From contig OW028576.1 in NCBI GenBank assembly GCA_932294295.1, positions 26,543,227-26,607,226 on the forward strand: a DNA stretch of 64,000 nt, given 5' to 3'. The notes under the pieces were generated by a model. It made no database searches, was not told where the DNA came from, and was given only the letters and a program-made list of their open reading frames with translations. Both the position numbers and the translations under genes were made by a program. Source of the DNA: Alitta virens. Taxonomy: Eukaryota > Annelida > Polychaeta > Phyllodocida > Nereididae. Below, piece by piece: positions 49,097-59,113 of the stretch. How positions within the stretch are numbered: the first letter of the stretch is position 1; every line of letters starts with the position of its first letter.

Positions 49097-50492
49097 ATGG
49101 CGGCCGGTGAAAAAGTACTGGAATCAATAGACCTGGCATACGATGACACTCTTAATCTGTTCAGTTTACCTCTCAGCAACCTAGGAGTGACGGACATTAA
49201 ATATTTAACGCATAAGTCCATCAATCAATTTTCGTCCGAGGGCGATGCGAAATTCCATGTCCCCGGTGCAGGAACAGCCTACATAGACCTGTCTAGTGTT
49301 TACATAAAAACAAGGGTGAGAATAGTCACAGAAGATGGATCCAGCCTCCCCGAAAGGACCAGCAAAAAGAAAAAAAACATCAACACCTGTAGATGCAGCT
49401 GCAGCTGCCGAGGAAGCAGAGAGTGAGACTGAAGGGTCTTGGAGTGTGGGTGTGGTCAATAACCTGGCGCACGCTCTCTGGGACCAGGTAGAGGTGCGAC
49501 TTAACGACAGAGTGGTCACGGGTGGACAGACTGGCTACAGCTACAAAGCATTAATAAACACACTGCTGGGAGAGGGCGATCTCAATGACTCCGAGCTAGA
49601 ATGCTCCTTGTTCCAGAAGGACACAGCACGATGTATGGACGATGTGAGTCTGATGTATGGAGGCAATCAGGGATTTCGAAAAAGGGCAGCTCTCATGAGT
49701 GGCAGCAAAACGGTGGAGCTATTGTGCAAAGTAGACGTCGATGTCTTTCAAGTCAACAAGTTGCTTTTAAATGGAGTGGCCATGGACATGACTCTTACAC
49801 CGACTTCGAACAGCTTCAGACTGCTGTCATCGAGCTTGGTTAGGAGAGACTACAAGCTTGAGATTAAGGACATTACGCTTATTCTCAAGCATGTTACACC
49901 TTCAAATCTAGTACTACTCGGACATCAAAAAGTCATGGAAGAGGAGATCTCTCAGGCAAAATATTTCTACACCAGAGAAGAATTAAGGAAATTTAATTTG
50001 GCCGAGGACACCTCCTCATATTACATCGAGGATGTGTACAATGGACGAATACCTAGCAAGATAGTGATGGGCTTTGTGTCAGGTGAATCTATGAGTGGCA
50101 GCCTGGGGAAAAATCCATACAATTTCAGGCACTATGACGTCACTTACGTCAATGTGAGTCTGTCGGGCATGCCAACGCCATCGGGTCCTCTAAGTATAGA
50201 CTTCGACGAAGGCAAGTACATACACTGCTATTCGGAACTTTACCGAGGAAAGACCAACTTCAGCGGCGAAGCCCGGATCACCAGAGAGGAATACAAAGGA
50301 GGCTACAGTCTGTTTGTCATAGACTTGGCACCTCAGAACTACCGTGACTTCTACCCTGTCACACGAGATGGCTGTGTGAGAATAGAACTCAGATTTAAGT
50401 CGCCCTTACCAGAATCATCTGTCATGATAACAAAAGTGACATACCCGGGCTTATTCCAGATTGACTATGCTCGCAACATCTACCTGACATGA
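49097..50492 (+). CDS. Major capsid protein, double-jelly-roll type, split by a -1 shift
   Basis: Homologue of the hexon-like proteins annotated in invertebrates as F54H12.2-like, which sit beside F54H12.3-like integrases. Frame 1 from ATG 49097 gives SIDLAYDDTLNLFSLPL and YIDLSSVYIKTRVRI. The frame changes by -1 at the A-run at 49370-49378 and then continues to 50492 with VVNNLAHALWDQVEVRLND, KDTARCMDDV, LLGHQKVMEE, NPYNFRHYDVTYVNVSLSG and a final VRIELRFKSPLP. An Ala/Glu/Ser-rich insert follows the shift. Total length would be about 465 residues, ordinary for this family. The shift sits on the slippery heptamer AAAAAAC, so either a one-base indel in the homopolymer or programmed frameshifting explains it. 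The stop overlaps the protease start (ATGA). Confidence 0.85.
49372..49378 (+). promoter_or_regulatory. Canonical -1 slippery heptamer A-AAA-AAC
   Basis: In the upstream capsid frame the codons read AAA AAA AAC, so the heptamer is in the correct register for -1 slippage into the downstream capsid frame. GC-rich self-complementary sequence (gcagctgcagctgc) follows about 20 bases downstream. It may equally be a simple homopolymer indel. Confidence 0.4.
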
Positions 50493-50992
50493 ACACTGAT
50501 CAAATATATAAAATACTGTGGAATGACGTCACGGTATCGTCACGCGTGATGGCTGTCATACCGTGCAATGCTCTGAAATACATCTCAGTCAATACGTACA
50601 CGAGGGGATGCTACATCTTGAATTGTAATGAAAACTCGTACTTACGTGGAGACATCGGGCATTGGATTTTCCTGAGGATTCATAGCTGTGGTAGACGCGA
50701 TGAGGATGCTAATGCTGTTGATGTTGATGTCGGTGATGTGAGGCAAAGACTTGAAGTTTTCGATGCTCAGGGTGCGAAGTGCTATAATGAAGAAATCAAC
50801 ATGTTTATGAGACAATTCGTGTCATGCTCAACCAGTAGAGTACACATTTCCAATGCTAATTGTGGTTTTTACACTCTAGCTTACTTGTATTATAGATGTA
50901 GGAATTTTAAGCCCGAGAGTGTTATAAATATACTTAAAGACATACGGGATGTGAAAGAACACTGTCTGGCTCTATACAGAGACACAGGATAA
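50489..50992 (+). CDS. Adenain-like capsid maturation cysteine protease
   Basis: Protein of 167 residues with the order of a C5-type (adenain) protease: His58 in DIGHWIFLRI, Asp92 in LEVFDAQG, and Cys125 in SNANCGFYTLAYLYYR. Such proteases cleave capsid and core proteins during maturation in adenoviruses and Polintons. The position seven residues before the Cys, where adenovirus proteases carry the oxyanion-hole Gln, is Val118 here, so activity is uncertain. An Asp/Val-rich run (about residues 71-84) separates the His and Asp segments. It is uninterrupted, starts in a 4-base overlap with the capsid stop, and is the last gene of the compact block. Confidence 0.82.
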   Translation: MNTDQIYKILWNDVTVSSRVMAVIPCNALKYISVNTYTRGCYILNCNENSYLRGDIGHWIFLRIHSCGRRDEDANAVDVDVGDVRQRLEVFDAQGAKCYNEEINMFMRQFVSCSTSRVHISNANCGFYTLAYLYYRCRNFKPESVINILKDIRDVKEHCLALYRDTG

Positions 50993-51664
50993 TACATTTG
51001 TATTATTATTATTTACTGTAAATAGATATATAGATATATAGAAATATAGAAATATAGACATATAGTCATATAGACATATGGATATATGACTAGCTTAATA
51101 CTTTTAATGTTATTATTATTATTATTGTTATTATTATTATTTTATTCTTATATGTTATTTGTAAATTTTAGTCAAAAAAAAATGTAACGATGGAGATAAT
51201 ACAATGGTAATAAAATTATATATATATATATATATATTAATATTATTGTTGCAGTTATTATTAATATTACTCTCAACTCAGCTGACTTCATATGACATTG
51301 GTTGCATAGTAATGCACAATAAATGCAATTTACTTAAATTAGTATAGTTCTCTGCCATGGGGCAAGTGGTATTTAGCATTTAAGATATGACTTTCTACTG
51401 CATAGTAATCTCAATTGGATTGGTGCTGAGTCATTAACGCGATATTGATAAAATCGCAATACTCCACCGCATACACGCAATATTACAATAGTTCTCTGCA
51501 TGCCTTCAGCATAAGCGATAATGATAAAATCGCAATACTCAACAGCATGTATGCAATATTACAATAGTTCTCAGCCCACTGACAGCGTGTCAGCGTGCCG
51601 GCATCTTAATGACATGGTAATGAACGATAAATACAATAAGCGAATTTAGCTATAGTTATCATTG

Positions 51665-51699
<35 letters not shown>

Positions 51700-52296
51700 A
51701 AGTCACTTACCTTTTTTAAAAGTGTAGACCTTTCGGTGAGCGATTAGAGGTATAGAGTTCAAAACAATTCCTGGTGTTGCTGCAGCATAGAGAAGAGTCC
51801 TAAGAAGAGCTCATGGAGATGTGATGTGCAGAGTTTTTTTTTTCTTCTTTCAAAGAGCAAAAAACTGGAAGTGATGCTGCTGTCATGATGCACAGGCTTT
51901 TTATATGGTATTTTTGCCCTGGGGCAAACACTGGGGGGTCTGCATGGTGTCTTAAAAGACCACTTTTGCTCAGATGGTCACCTGCCCTGCCCATATGCTT
52001 GACTTACAAGGTCACAGTCAATGTATCATCCATGTCTGTGGGTTCTAGTTGTTGACATTGACTGCGGGGGGCTCATAGTAATACAATCATTGGCCTGATC
52101 TTACCAGCCATCAGTAAATGCATGTGCTTAATTTCAATAATTGAGGGTCAAATGACTCGCTCGCGAGCTGAACTCAACATTTTAACTGAGAGCCTCAGGA
52201 CACCATATCTACAAAGAACCCATTGTCAACTCAATTAAGCTACTTTCAGAGAATTTAACTTTAAAGTACAGCAAAAATAAAAAAATAAAAATTAAT

Positions 52297-52339
<43 letters not shown>

Positions 52340-53114
52340 TTAATGTCATTGTTAAATTCTGTTTTACTTACCAAAGGGTGTAAATTTTGCTGGTACATAG
52401 GTTATGTATCAATTTCTCTTCATCTAGCTACACATGAGTATCTTTAATTAACTAGACTCTTTTTACTTGAGTTTAACACATAGTCCACATGGTTTAATCT
52501 ATCTGTATTAACAGATTCAAGTGCAATAGCTTCTATTAGTGATATAAATATGGTTTGCATACAGAATTTGTAAAAATGTAAGCCGAAAATGAATTGTACT
52601 AATGATGTGTTTGTGCAATCAAAAAGGAATTTCAATACCAGCACATAAAGCATTACTGACAGTGTAATTAAATAATTTAACCTACTCTATATTCAATATG
52701 TACACATTGTTTCTAAGTCACTTTTAGTATGTTCCATATTTAATATATATATATATGTATAGATTAACCTGAGTCACTTTTACCTTGGACAATAGAATTT
52801 ATTGTAGTATATACAGATAAAGCAATAGACCTATTATTAATAGGACTTATAATATTTTCTGGTTTGACATACACCAGCAGTAGTAGCAACAGCAGTGAAG
52901 CTGCAGTGATATATGTGAATATAACTTACATTTCAATTAGATTATACACTCTCTATTGTCTAGGGGCTGGGCATGAGAGTCAGGTCTTTTGTTGTGTTAT
53001 ATAATGGCAGGTTTTACCCCCCACCCCCCTCTGTGATTTGGGGTTTTTTGGCACTGCATGTGACCATAGCTCCTTGAGATACTGAAGAGACAAGACATTT
53101 GGATTGATAGCTAC
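50993..53114. other. Non-coding interior with microsatellites
   Basis: AT-rich runs (ta/tat repeats at 51,020-51,240 and 52,300-52,335) and a (TG)n tract at 51,663-51,698. Two tandem copies of an about 85-bp unit lie at about 51,432-51,575, sharing gataaaatcgcaatactc and gcaatattacaatagttctc. No gene seen. Confidence 0.7.
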
Positions 53115-53827
53115 ATGAGTGAAAACAAAATGATTTGGATCTTGCTGCTTTTTGGCTTGAGTATATGCTCAACAGATGCATGGATTTGCGGAAACGAGGA
53201 CCAGTGCAGGTGTACATCTTCGGGGGACGTTATGTGCACTGCAGATGGAGTTGCACCCTTTTTCATTGATGTCTACCGAAGCGGAAAGAGGCTGACAATC
53301 AAGACGGATCCAGGCTTCTTAGCGACACAATAGGGTTTGACCGGGTGATGGTGATTGGACTTTCCCGTGAGCAATGTTCACGTGTCTCTGCTTCTTTCCC
53401 TTCGATCATGTGCATTATGACGACCACGATATATGCTCATCCTGTGATGAATGCTGGACACGGTTTCCAGACGAGTGAGCCGACTACAGCTGAGCCTCAA
53501 GGAGGAAACACCGATTAGGTGCAGCAGTCACCTGCTGGGTCATTGGATGCGCTGGATGCAGTGATTATATGGACGGCCATATCGGGTGCCATCGGGGCGA
53601 TATTGATGGCTTGCATTCTGGTGAGTCTGGTTAATCTTCATGCTCGCATTAACACTCATGCACGCTGCAATGATCCGCCAATGTTCACAGTGAGCTGCTG
53701 TCTGAAGTGCCTAGCAGTACTGCTATTCCCCCTCCATCTGTGTGCGAGGTGCTTCAAATGTACTACATGCTGCTTGTTTACACTTGATCAGACTGTGAGA
53801 GGCACTTCAACATCTTTCAGAGCCTAA
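53115..53827 (+). pseudogene. Cys-rich type I membrane protein of the element, interrupted
   Basis: ATG 53115 opens a signal peptide (MIWILLLFGLSICSTDAW) and a Cys-rich start (NEDQCRCTSSGDVMC). Coding-like sequence continues after a frame change near 53,325 (TIGFDRVMVIGLSREQC), reaches a TAG at 53516-53518, and goes on in the same frame with a membrane helix (AISGAIGAILMACILVSLV) and a Cys-rich tail (CLKCLAVLLF, CARCFKCTTCC). The layout suggests a surface or envelope-like protein of the element, or a captured host membrane protein. No family is recognised. The two breaks fit decay; an unseen small intron is an alternative for the first one. Confidence 0.5.
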
Positions 53828-54261
53828 ACTAGGTTAGTCACTTGATTTCTGTACCTCTAGACAAGTCATACACCCCCAACAGTATAAAGTATAATTTAGC
53901 GGGCAATAGCCCACATGATGGCTTGGTGTTAAACTAGCCTACTTGTACTTTTACTGTATTGTACATTCTTATATCTTCAATGGCCTGCATGATTCAAGGC
54001 TGTCATTTTGATTATGAATGCTCTATGAACCACCTTTTCTTTGTTTTTATTTTTTGGTTATGCCATGTTATGCTGTGACTGAAAGGCAGTTTCTTTAATG
54101 TTTCACTCATGTGGCACTTCTTGGTGTTGTAACTCAATGTACCTGGAAAAAAACATTCATCCAGCCCATCAGTGGCTATTTAATTTTGTCTTTTGTATGA
54201 CTTTAAATAATGTTCAGTGACTGATTGATTGTTCTTTTCTCTTCAGACGAAAGATTTTATT
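53828..54261. other. Spacer or intron between right-end genes
   Basis: A donor-like ctag-GTTAGT lies just after the membrane gene (about 53,830) and an acceptor-like ttctcttcag ends near 54,246. The two right-end genes may therefore be spliced in one transcript. No coding region between them. Confidence 0.35.
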
Positions 54262-54666
54262 ATGACCTTGGCGTTACGTGTGCTTGTGCGGGTTATTCTG
54301 ATTTATATCTGGAATGTGGACCTTGTACTGGCCTTTGAAAACGCCGATGAGCGCAATTTGTTTTTGGTTATGCTCCTCCGTATGGCCCGCTGGATGATTA
54401 ACTCGATTGAAGCACGTAACCGTGACATCATCAACAACCGCCTCAACCCCGACAACAACAACAACAATGACGGTGACGCCAACAACAATGTCATTAACAA
54501 TGACAGGCCAGGGGCAGCACCCCTACCTCGACGTATGCCCGATGCAGAACAAGCCAGACCTGAACATCGCGCACGCGTCCGCCCCCTCCGCCCTCGGGGT
54601 ATGGCTGGTCTGGACTTGAACAATGTGCTGAACCAGAGGTTAAGAAACCGTAATAATGTTAATTGA
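54262..54666 (+). CDS. Asn-rich protein of the element, unknown function
   Basis: An intact frame of 134 residues. It has a hydrophobic N-terminus (LALRVLVRVILIYIW) that could be a signal peptide or anchor, then FENADERNLFLVMLLRMARW, a run of Asn/Asp coded by (aac)n, and an Arg/Pro-rich end (RRMPDAEQARPEHRARV, RPLRPRGMAGLDLNN). Its GC content is higher than that of the flanks, as for the other cassette genes. It lies about 400 bp inside the right inverted repeat. I do not recognise the family. Confidence 0.5.
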   Translation: MTLALRVLVRVILIYIWNVDLVLAFENADERNLFLVMLLRMARWMINSIEARNRDIINNRLNPDNNNNNDGDANNNVINNDRPGAAPLPRRMPDAEQARPEHRARVRPLRPRGMAGLDLNNVLNQRLRNRNNVN

Positions 54667-55089
54667 TTTGCTTTTATTTTAATTTACAGCTGGTTCATAT
54701 GTTCCTGAGGTTTTTTTCCCCTTTGTTTGGGTTTTTTTTTTTTGGATTGATGTTTACGCATTTTAAGATTTATGTGTTTTTTTTTGTTTTTTGTTTTATA
54801 GTTATCCATTTGGAGATTTCGTGCTTATTTCATTATTTCATTATTTTTATCTGCATGGAAGTGTGAGTGCATGTGAGTGTTGCTGAGGCTGTGATTGGTG
54901 CTGTGTGATTGGTTTATTGGCTGTATTTTTTAATAATTGATTTGCGGTTTCTTTTTATTGCTTTTATGGTTGTTTAGATATAATTATTTTGATTTGGTGC
55001 ATGCTATTTTATGTGCTTTTTTTATTGTCTTTATTTAATATTTTAGTAATTAAAGTTAGGAAAGCATATGGAGTAGAATGTTTTATTCA
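54667..55089. other. T-rich spacer inside the right inverted repeat
   Basis: T-rich low-complexity sequence with no gene. Confidence 0.5.
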
Positions 55090-56609
55090 ATTAACTGGGT
55101 GAAAGTTTTTAAAACAGAATGAATGTACCTACATGTGTAGCATATTATAATTGATTAGTTTTTTAGATGATCTGAGTTGCATGTATAGTAGTTTATGGCT
55201 AATGGCTTTGCTATGTTATCTAATATTGCTTTTTTATTTTACTATTGAACAATAATTTTTATCAATTAACAGCATGAAATGATAGTTTTTTGGGTTTTTT
55301 ATTTATTGTGTATTAACTGCTTGAAAGTGTGCATGTTCTGATATAAGATAAATCTTTTCATAAGTGGCTTTTGAGCTGTGTGTGTAGCATATTACAAGTG
55401 ATAATTATTTTTTTTTTTTTGGTGATATGAGTTGCATGTGTAGTAGTTTATGCTTAATGGCTTCGCTATGCTATCTAATATTGCTTTTTTAATTTACTAT
55501 TACACAATAATTTTTATGGATTAACCGCATTAAATGATATTTTTTTTTTGGTTTTTTATGTATTGTGTATTAACTGCTTGAAAGTGTGCATGTTCTGATA
55601 TTAGAATAAATCTTTCATAAGCGACTTTTTTGGAGTATTTATTAAACTTTTTAATTTTAGTGGGACATTGATTAAACTAAGACAATGAGTAGCTCTGTAT
55701 TTTTTAGTATACTTAGATAAACTATGACAATGAGTACAAGACAATGAGGGTGCTGTCAAAAAAAAACCAGGTGTCCAAAAGTTTTCATGACTACCCTTAA
55801 TTGCATTTATTAAATATGCTTTTAGTATATCAGTGCTGGACTAAGACAATGAAAAATAAAACAATGAGGCTGTTGACCACCAGGTGGACAATTGGCAGTG
55901 TATAGTGCTCTGAGGCATACGCTAAAAGTCAGCCAATGGTAACTGGTCATCACTGAGTGCCTGAGGTGTTTGACAGGCAGGAGCCAGTATTCATTCTGAT
56001 GAATATAGCACACAAAGAATTATGCTTACAAAACACTAATACCATTCCTCTGAGCTTTGCAGTGAATGTCATTGCTAACTCGGCACTACTGGTTAATATA
56101 GCATGTGTGTGTGTGTGTGTGTGTGCTTGAGAATAAATAAATAAATAAAGAATTATAAAGACACACAAGTCAAAAAAACAAAAAACAAATGCACCTTACA
56201 AGTGAGCTTTGGACAACTTTTCCATTTAAACAATGAAAAATACCCTGGCACAAGCCTGTCATCATTGTTTAATAACAGTATTTGGTTATCATAATTGAAT
56301 TGAACTGAATTGAATTGAATTGAATTGAATTGAATGAAAAAGCAATTCACTCTTAACAACCCATCTTTAAATATATATTTGTACATCATTACATTGGGCC
56401 TGGGGGTTTTCTGGGAGATGCTGGACGTATACTGAACGTCATCTCAACCACTATCGCCTGAGGGCCTTAACACCTGTCAGCGTTTGGACATAAACGCTTA
56501 TAGCCTGAGGGCACTGCAGGATCAGAGGCTGGTAGCCTGCGGCACCTGCAGGGATCCTTTGATCTCATAGCCTGAGGCGCCGGTATTCCTTTGGCGCTAT
56601 TTTGGTACT
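55090..56609 (-). repeat. Right terminal inverted repeat (about 1.5 kb)
   Basis: Inverted partner of 18061-19593, including the duplicated inner block of about 240 bp, the TTCAA run (56,297-56,335 as ttgaa), the four CCTCAGGCTAT-type words and the terminal GGTACT. The scattered differences from the left copy are clearly more numerous than those between the LTRs of the nested retrotransposon. Confidence 0.93.
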
Positions 56610-56615
56610 TACGTA
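56610..56615 (+). repeat. Right target-site duplication
   Basis: TACGTA directly after the terminal GGTACT; it matches the left TACTTA at five of six positions. Confidence 0.5.
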
Positions 56616-57358
56616 GTTATATGAAATCGACAATTCTGTTTTGGTATTTATTTATACACTTATTTTTCTGATTGTCAAGTCTCTTGAAGTTCTGACATTA
56701 AGTTACATCAGCAGAGTATGTGGAATACTCAACTGCAACATCACCAACACTAGCTGCCATGGTAACAGCAACCAAAATGCTCATTGTGCAATCCAATTTG
56801 ATGACAAAACTGCAATTTTAATATATATATGAAATATCAATCTGGATGACATGTCAAATGCAGTTTTTTTGTTCTTGACGTGAAGCCATATTTGTTGTTG
56901 TGCCCCGTGGGAAGTCATTGAGGACTTCCATCTGACACCATAGTGGAGCAAGTTCTTTCCGGGTGCCTTGCTTCTAAGTGCTATAGTATCGCCAGTAGTA
57001 ATTGTCAAGCACTGATTGTTCTCAAATCAGGAGGTTATAATTGTGTACAATTTGATAAACACTAAAGTGTATAATAAACAAGCATTCATGGACTTAAGTT
57101 TTATTTAACTTTATTAAATTAATTCAAATTAGTATTGCAAGTAAAACGAGTGATGTTTCACATTTCACTTTAAAATACATTTATGTAAGAGTTGCATAAA
57201 ACATGTAAACTCATTATTTATATCACACAAAATAACCATTCAAAAAGTGTTCATAGACAACTACATGACCAGCATGTAGATAAATAACTGACAGTTAATG
57301 CGCAATAAAGCAAGTAGCGTAGGCAAAGAATGACTTACAATAATACTATGTGGGGACT
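56616..57358. other. Spacer and 3' region of the secreted-protein gene
   Basis: No gene seen. On the minus strand an AATAAA near 57,105 could be the polyadenylation signal of the gene that ends at 57,359. Confidence 0.4.
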
Positions 57359-58547
57359 TTAATTGTCACCTCTTTGCCTTCTCGAAGCACTCTGAGCATT
57401 TCCACCGGCAGGATTTTGTCTATTGCCACCAGCAGGCCTCTGGGGGCGCTGTGGTCGCTCTGGACATTCACAGAAGTGCAGGTCAGCGTCCTTTCCAGCA
57501 ATAGTTACAGTGCACGCCACAGTTTCGTTACAGTTGACCTCAGCGCCACTTCTGCTTCTGCAAGGATGCCCAATCTCATTGTTGTCAGAGTTTAACATTG
57601 AAGACTATTGTACAGACCGCACATTAGGCAGCTCAATATAGGTTTACTCATGAGAATGTTATTATACTTTAAGGATGGATGTTCAATTAAGATACTCCAC
57701 TATGTCTACAGGAATATTTGTCAAATATCTTGGAATTTAGGCTCTTCAGATCAATGATAAATGGAGCAGATAAGGCAAACCCACTAATTGTGGCATGGAT
57801 GCACCCGGAGATTCGAGTGAACAACATGGTTACAAATAGAGTATATAAACTTACAATGAAGAGAGCTGGTGGGATGGAACATCTGCGTGGTCTCTGGTTC
57901 TCTTCAGCATCATCGCCATCATCAATGTCATCATCATTCTCATGACTATCATCTTCATCTTCAGATCGCTCCGGTCTCTCAGGCCTATCGGGGAAGCAGG
58001 TATGCGCGAGTTGTTCCATGGCATCTCTATCTGGCTTCACTGGTCTGTCAGTGCAAATGCTGTTGGCATCAAAACTTTGCACTGTTTCTAGAAACAAAAA
58101 AAAAACAAAACATATTGACAATTCAGTAAGTTGTTGTAGATTAAAATGTAAGTGCCTTCACAGTTCAAAATGATGTTTATTTTTAACGCAGTGCCCTCTA
58201 TTGCATAAATAATCTGGGAGTAATTAGAAATACATCTTAGCGCCACCTACCGGTTTGCACACGGATAATTCAGCAACATCTTGTAAATGACGTGGTTTCC
58301 TTTCCAAGTCATCAAATCGTGTCAAATTGACAGCTTCACAGACGAAAAGACCTCCCACAGACAAACAGTCATTCTCAACGACCGTGTCATTGGTGAAAAC
58401 GATTCTGCAGGGTTTTCCCAGATGTCCCCGGCCTCCTTTTGGACCTTTTTCACCCCCTGGAGGGCCTCGGTTACCCCTTCTGCGTGGGGCAGCTACAGAC
58501 ACAGCAACAAGCACTGCAATGGCTAGGACGATGAATAGGGTTTTCAT
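57359..58547 (-). CDS. Secreted protein with collagen-like and acidic segments
   Basis: Proposed join on the minus strand: 58547-58247, 58087-57855, 57604-57359, about 259 residues. Exon 1 has a signal peptide (MKTLFIVLAIAVLVAVSVAA), a short collagen-like stretch (RGNRGPPGGEKGPKGG) and Cys residues. Exon 2, after a strong acceptor (ttttttgtttctag), has CTDRPVKPDRDAMEQL, a long Asp/Glu run, and ends at a GTAAGT donor. Exon 3 has VNCNETVACTVTIAG, then RPQRPQRP and an Arg/Asn-rich end. Phases agree (1, then 0), but the exon 1 donor (GTGGCG) and exon 3 acceptor are weak. The charge pattern recalls matrix or mucus proteins; function is unknown. Confidence 0.6.
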
Positions 58548-58920
58548 TCTGTGAATAAAACAAGAAAACATATGTTGTAAATTTACATTGAAGATTAGTT
58601 CAATGTGATTTAATTGCACTGTCAATATAATATTATGCCTAGTGCAGAAACTGGCCACACACAAGTCTCTGATTGAAAGAAAAGTGTTTTTTCTTCATGT
58701 TCACAAATTAAATAAAAGCTAAAGTTACTGTAGGATTTTTTTTCTATTTCTAATTCCACTGGAAAAATTGTATGACTTAAATCAGGAGCCTTTAAATATT
58801 AATCCAACCTTATGCTGTAGTTATGTGGCAGATTGCGAAAGTTCAGTCTCTTCTGAATGCAGTGATGGATGCTTTTTCAGTGTTGGCTGAAGTGGAGTGT
58901 GTTTTGGCCAGTCATTTTGG

Positions 58921-58934
58921 CTCCTTATATACTC
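58921..58934 (-). promoter_or_regulatory. TATA box for the minus-strand secreted-protein gene
   Basis: Read on the minus strand: GAGTATATAAGGAG. It lies about 375 bp upstream of the ATG at 58547, leaving room for a 5' untranslated exon and intron. Confidence 0.55.
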
Positions 58935-59031
58935 CCTTGACGTCCCAGAATCGTGACAGGGTTTCTTTAAGGCCGTTCCGTCAGACTGCTCCCGTGACTG
59001 TAAACAGCAACGTCCTCAATTTTGCCTACAG

Positions 59032-59039
59032 TGACGTCA
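59032..59039. promoter_or_regulatory. CRE-type palindrome TGACGTCA
   Basis: A perfect cAMP-response-element palindrome, followed by a second GTGACGTG word at 59042-59049 and about 100 bp upstream of the TATA box. Position and spacing fit a CREB/ATF-bound proximal promoter of the minus-strand gene. Confidence 0.5.
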
Positions 59040-59113
59040 CGGTGACGTGCGTCAACAATAATTATCAATCACATCAACACAAAGTGTCCATTGAATTTGA
59101 ATTTAAGGGGTGA

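Larger units (their letters stand above)
18061..56609 (+). mobile_element. 38.5-kb Polinton-like, virus-like transposon
   Basis: One element delimited by inverted repeats of about 1.5 kb (18061-19593 and 55090-56609). The termini are AGTACC...GGTACT and the flanking hexamers are near-identical. It encodes, all on the plus strand near the right end, an integrase, a capsid pair and an adenain-like protease, which is the hallmark set of Polinton/Maverick and adintovirus-like elements. Neither a family B DNA polymerase nor an FtsK/A32-type packaging ATPase is visible, although these normally accompany the set. The element is about twice the usual Polinton length; the excess is satellites, duplications, hairpin insertions and a nested LTR retrotransposon. 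Frameshifts and in-frame stops in most genes suggest a decaying copy. Confidence 0.85.

Noticed and set aside
18055..56615. The two 1.5-kb inverted repeats as two independent insertions of one short transposon.
   Set aside because: Each copy is in the outward-end orientation expected for one element, the flanking hexamers match across 38.5 kb, and the capsid cassette lies just inside one copy. Genome-wide copies would settle it.
58823..59113. A 96-codon plus-strand frame.
   Set aside because: It overlaps the TATA and CRE sites of the minus-strand gene and has no domain; promoter sequence is the better reading.
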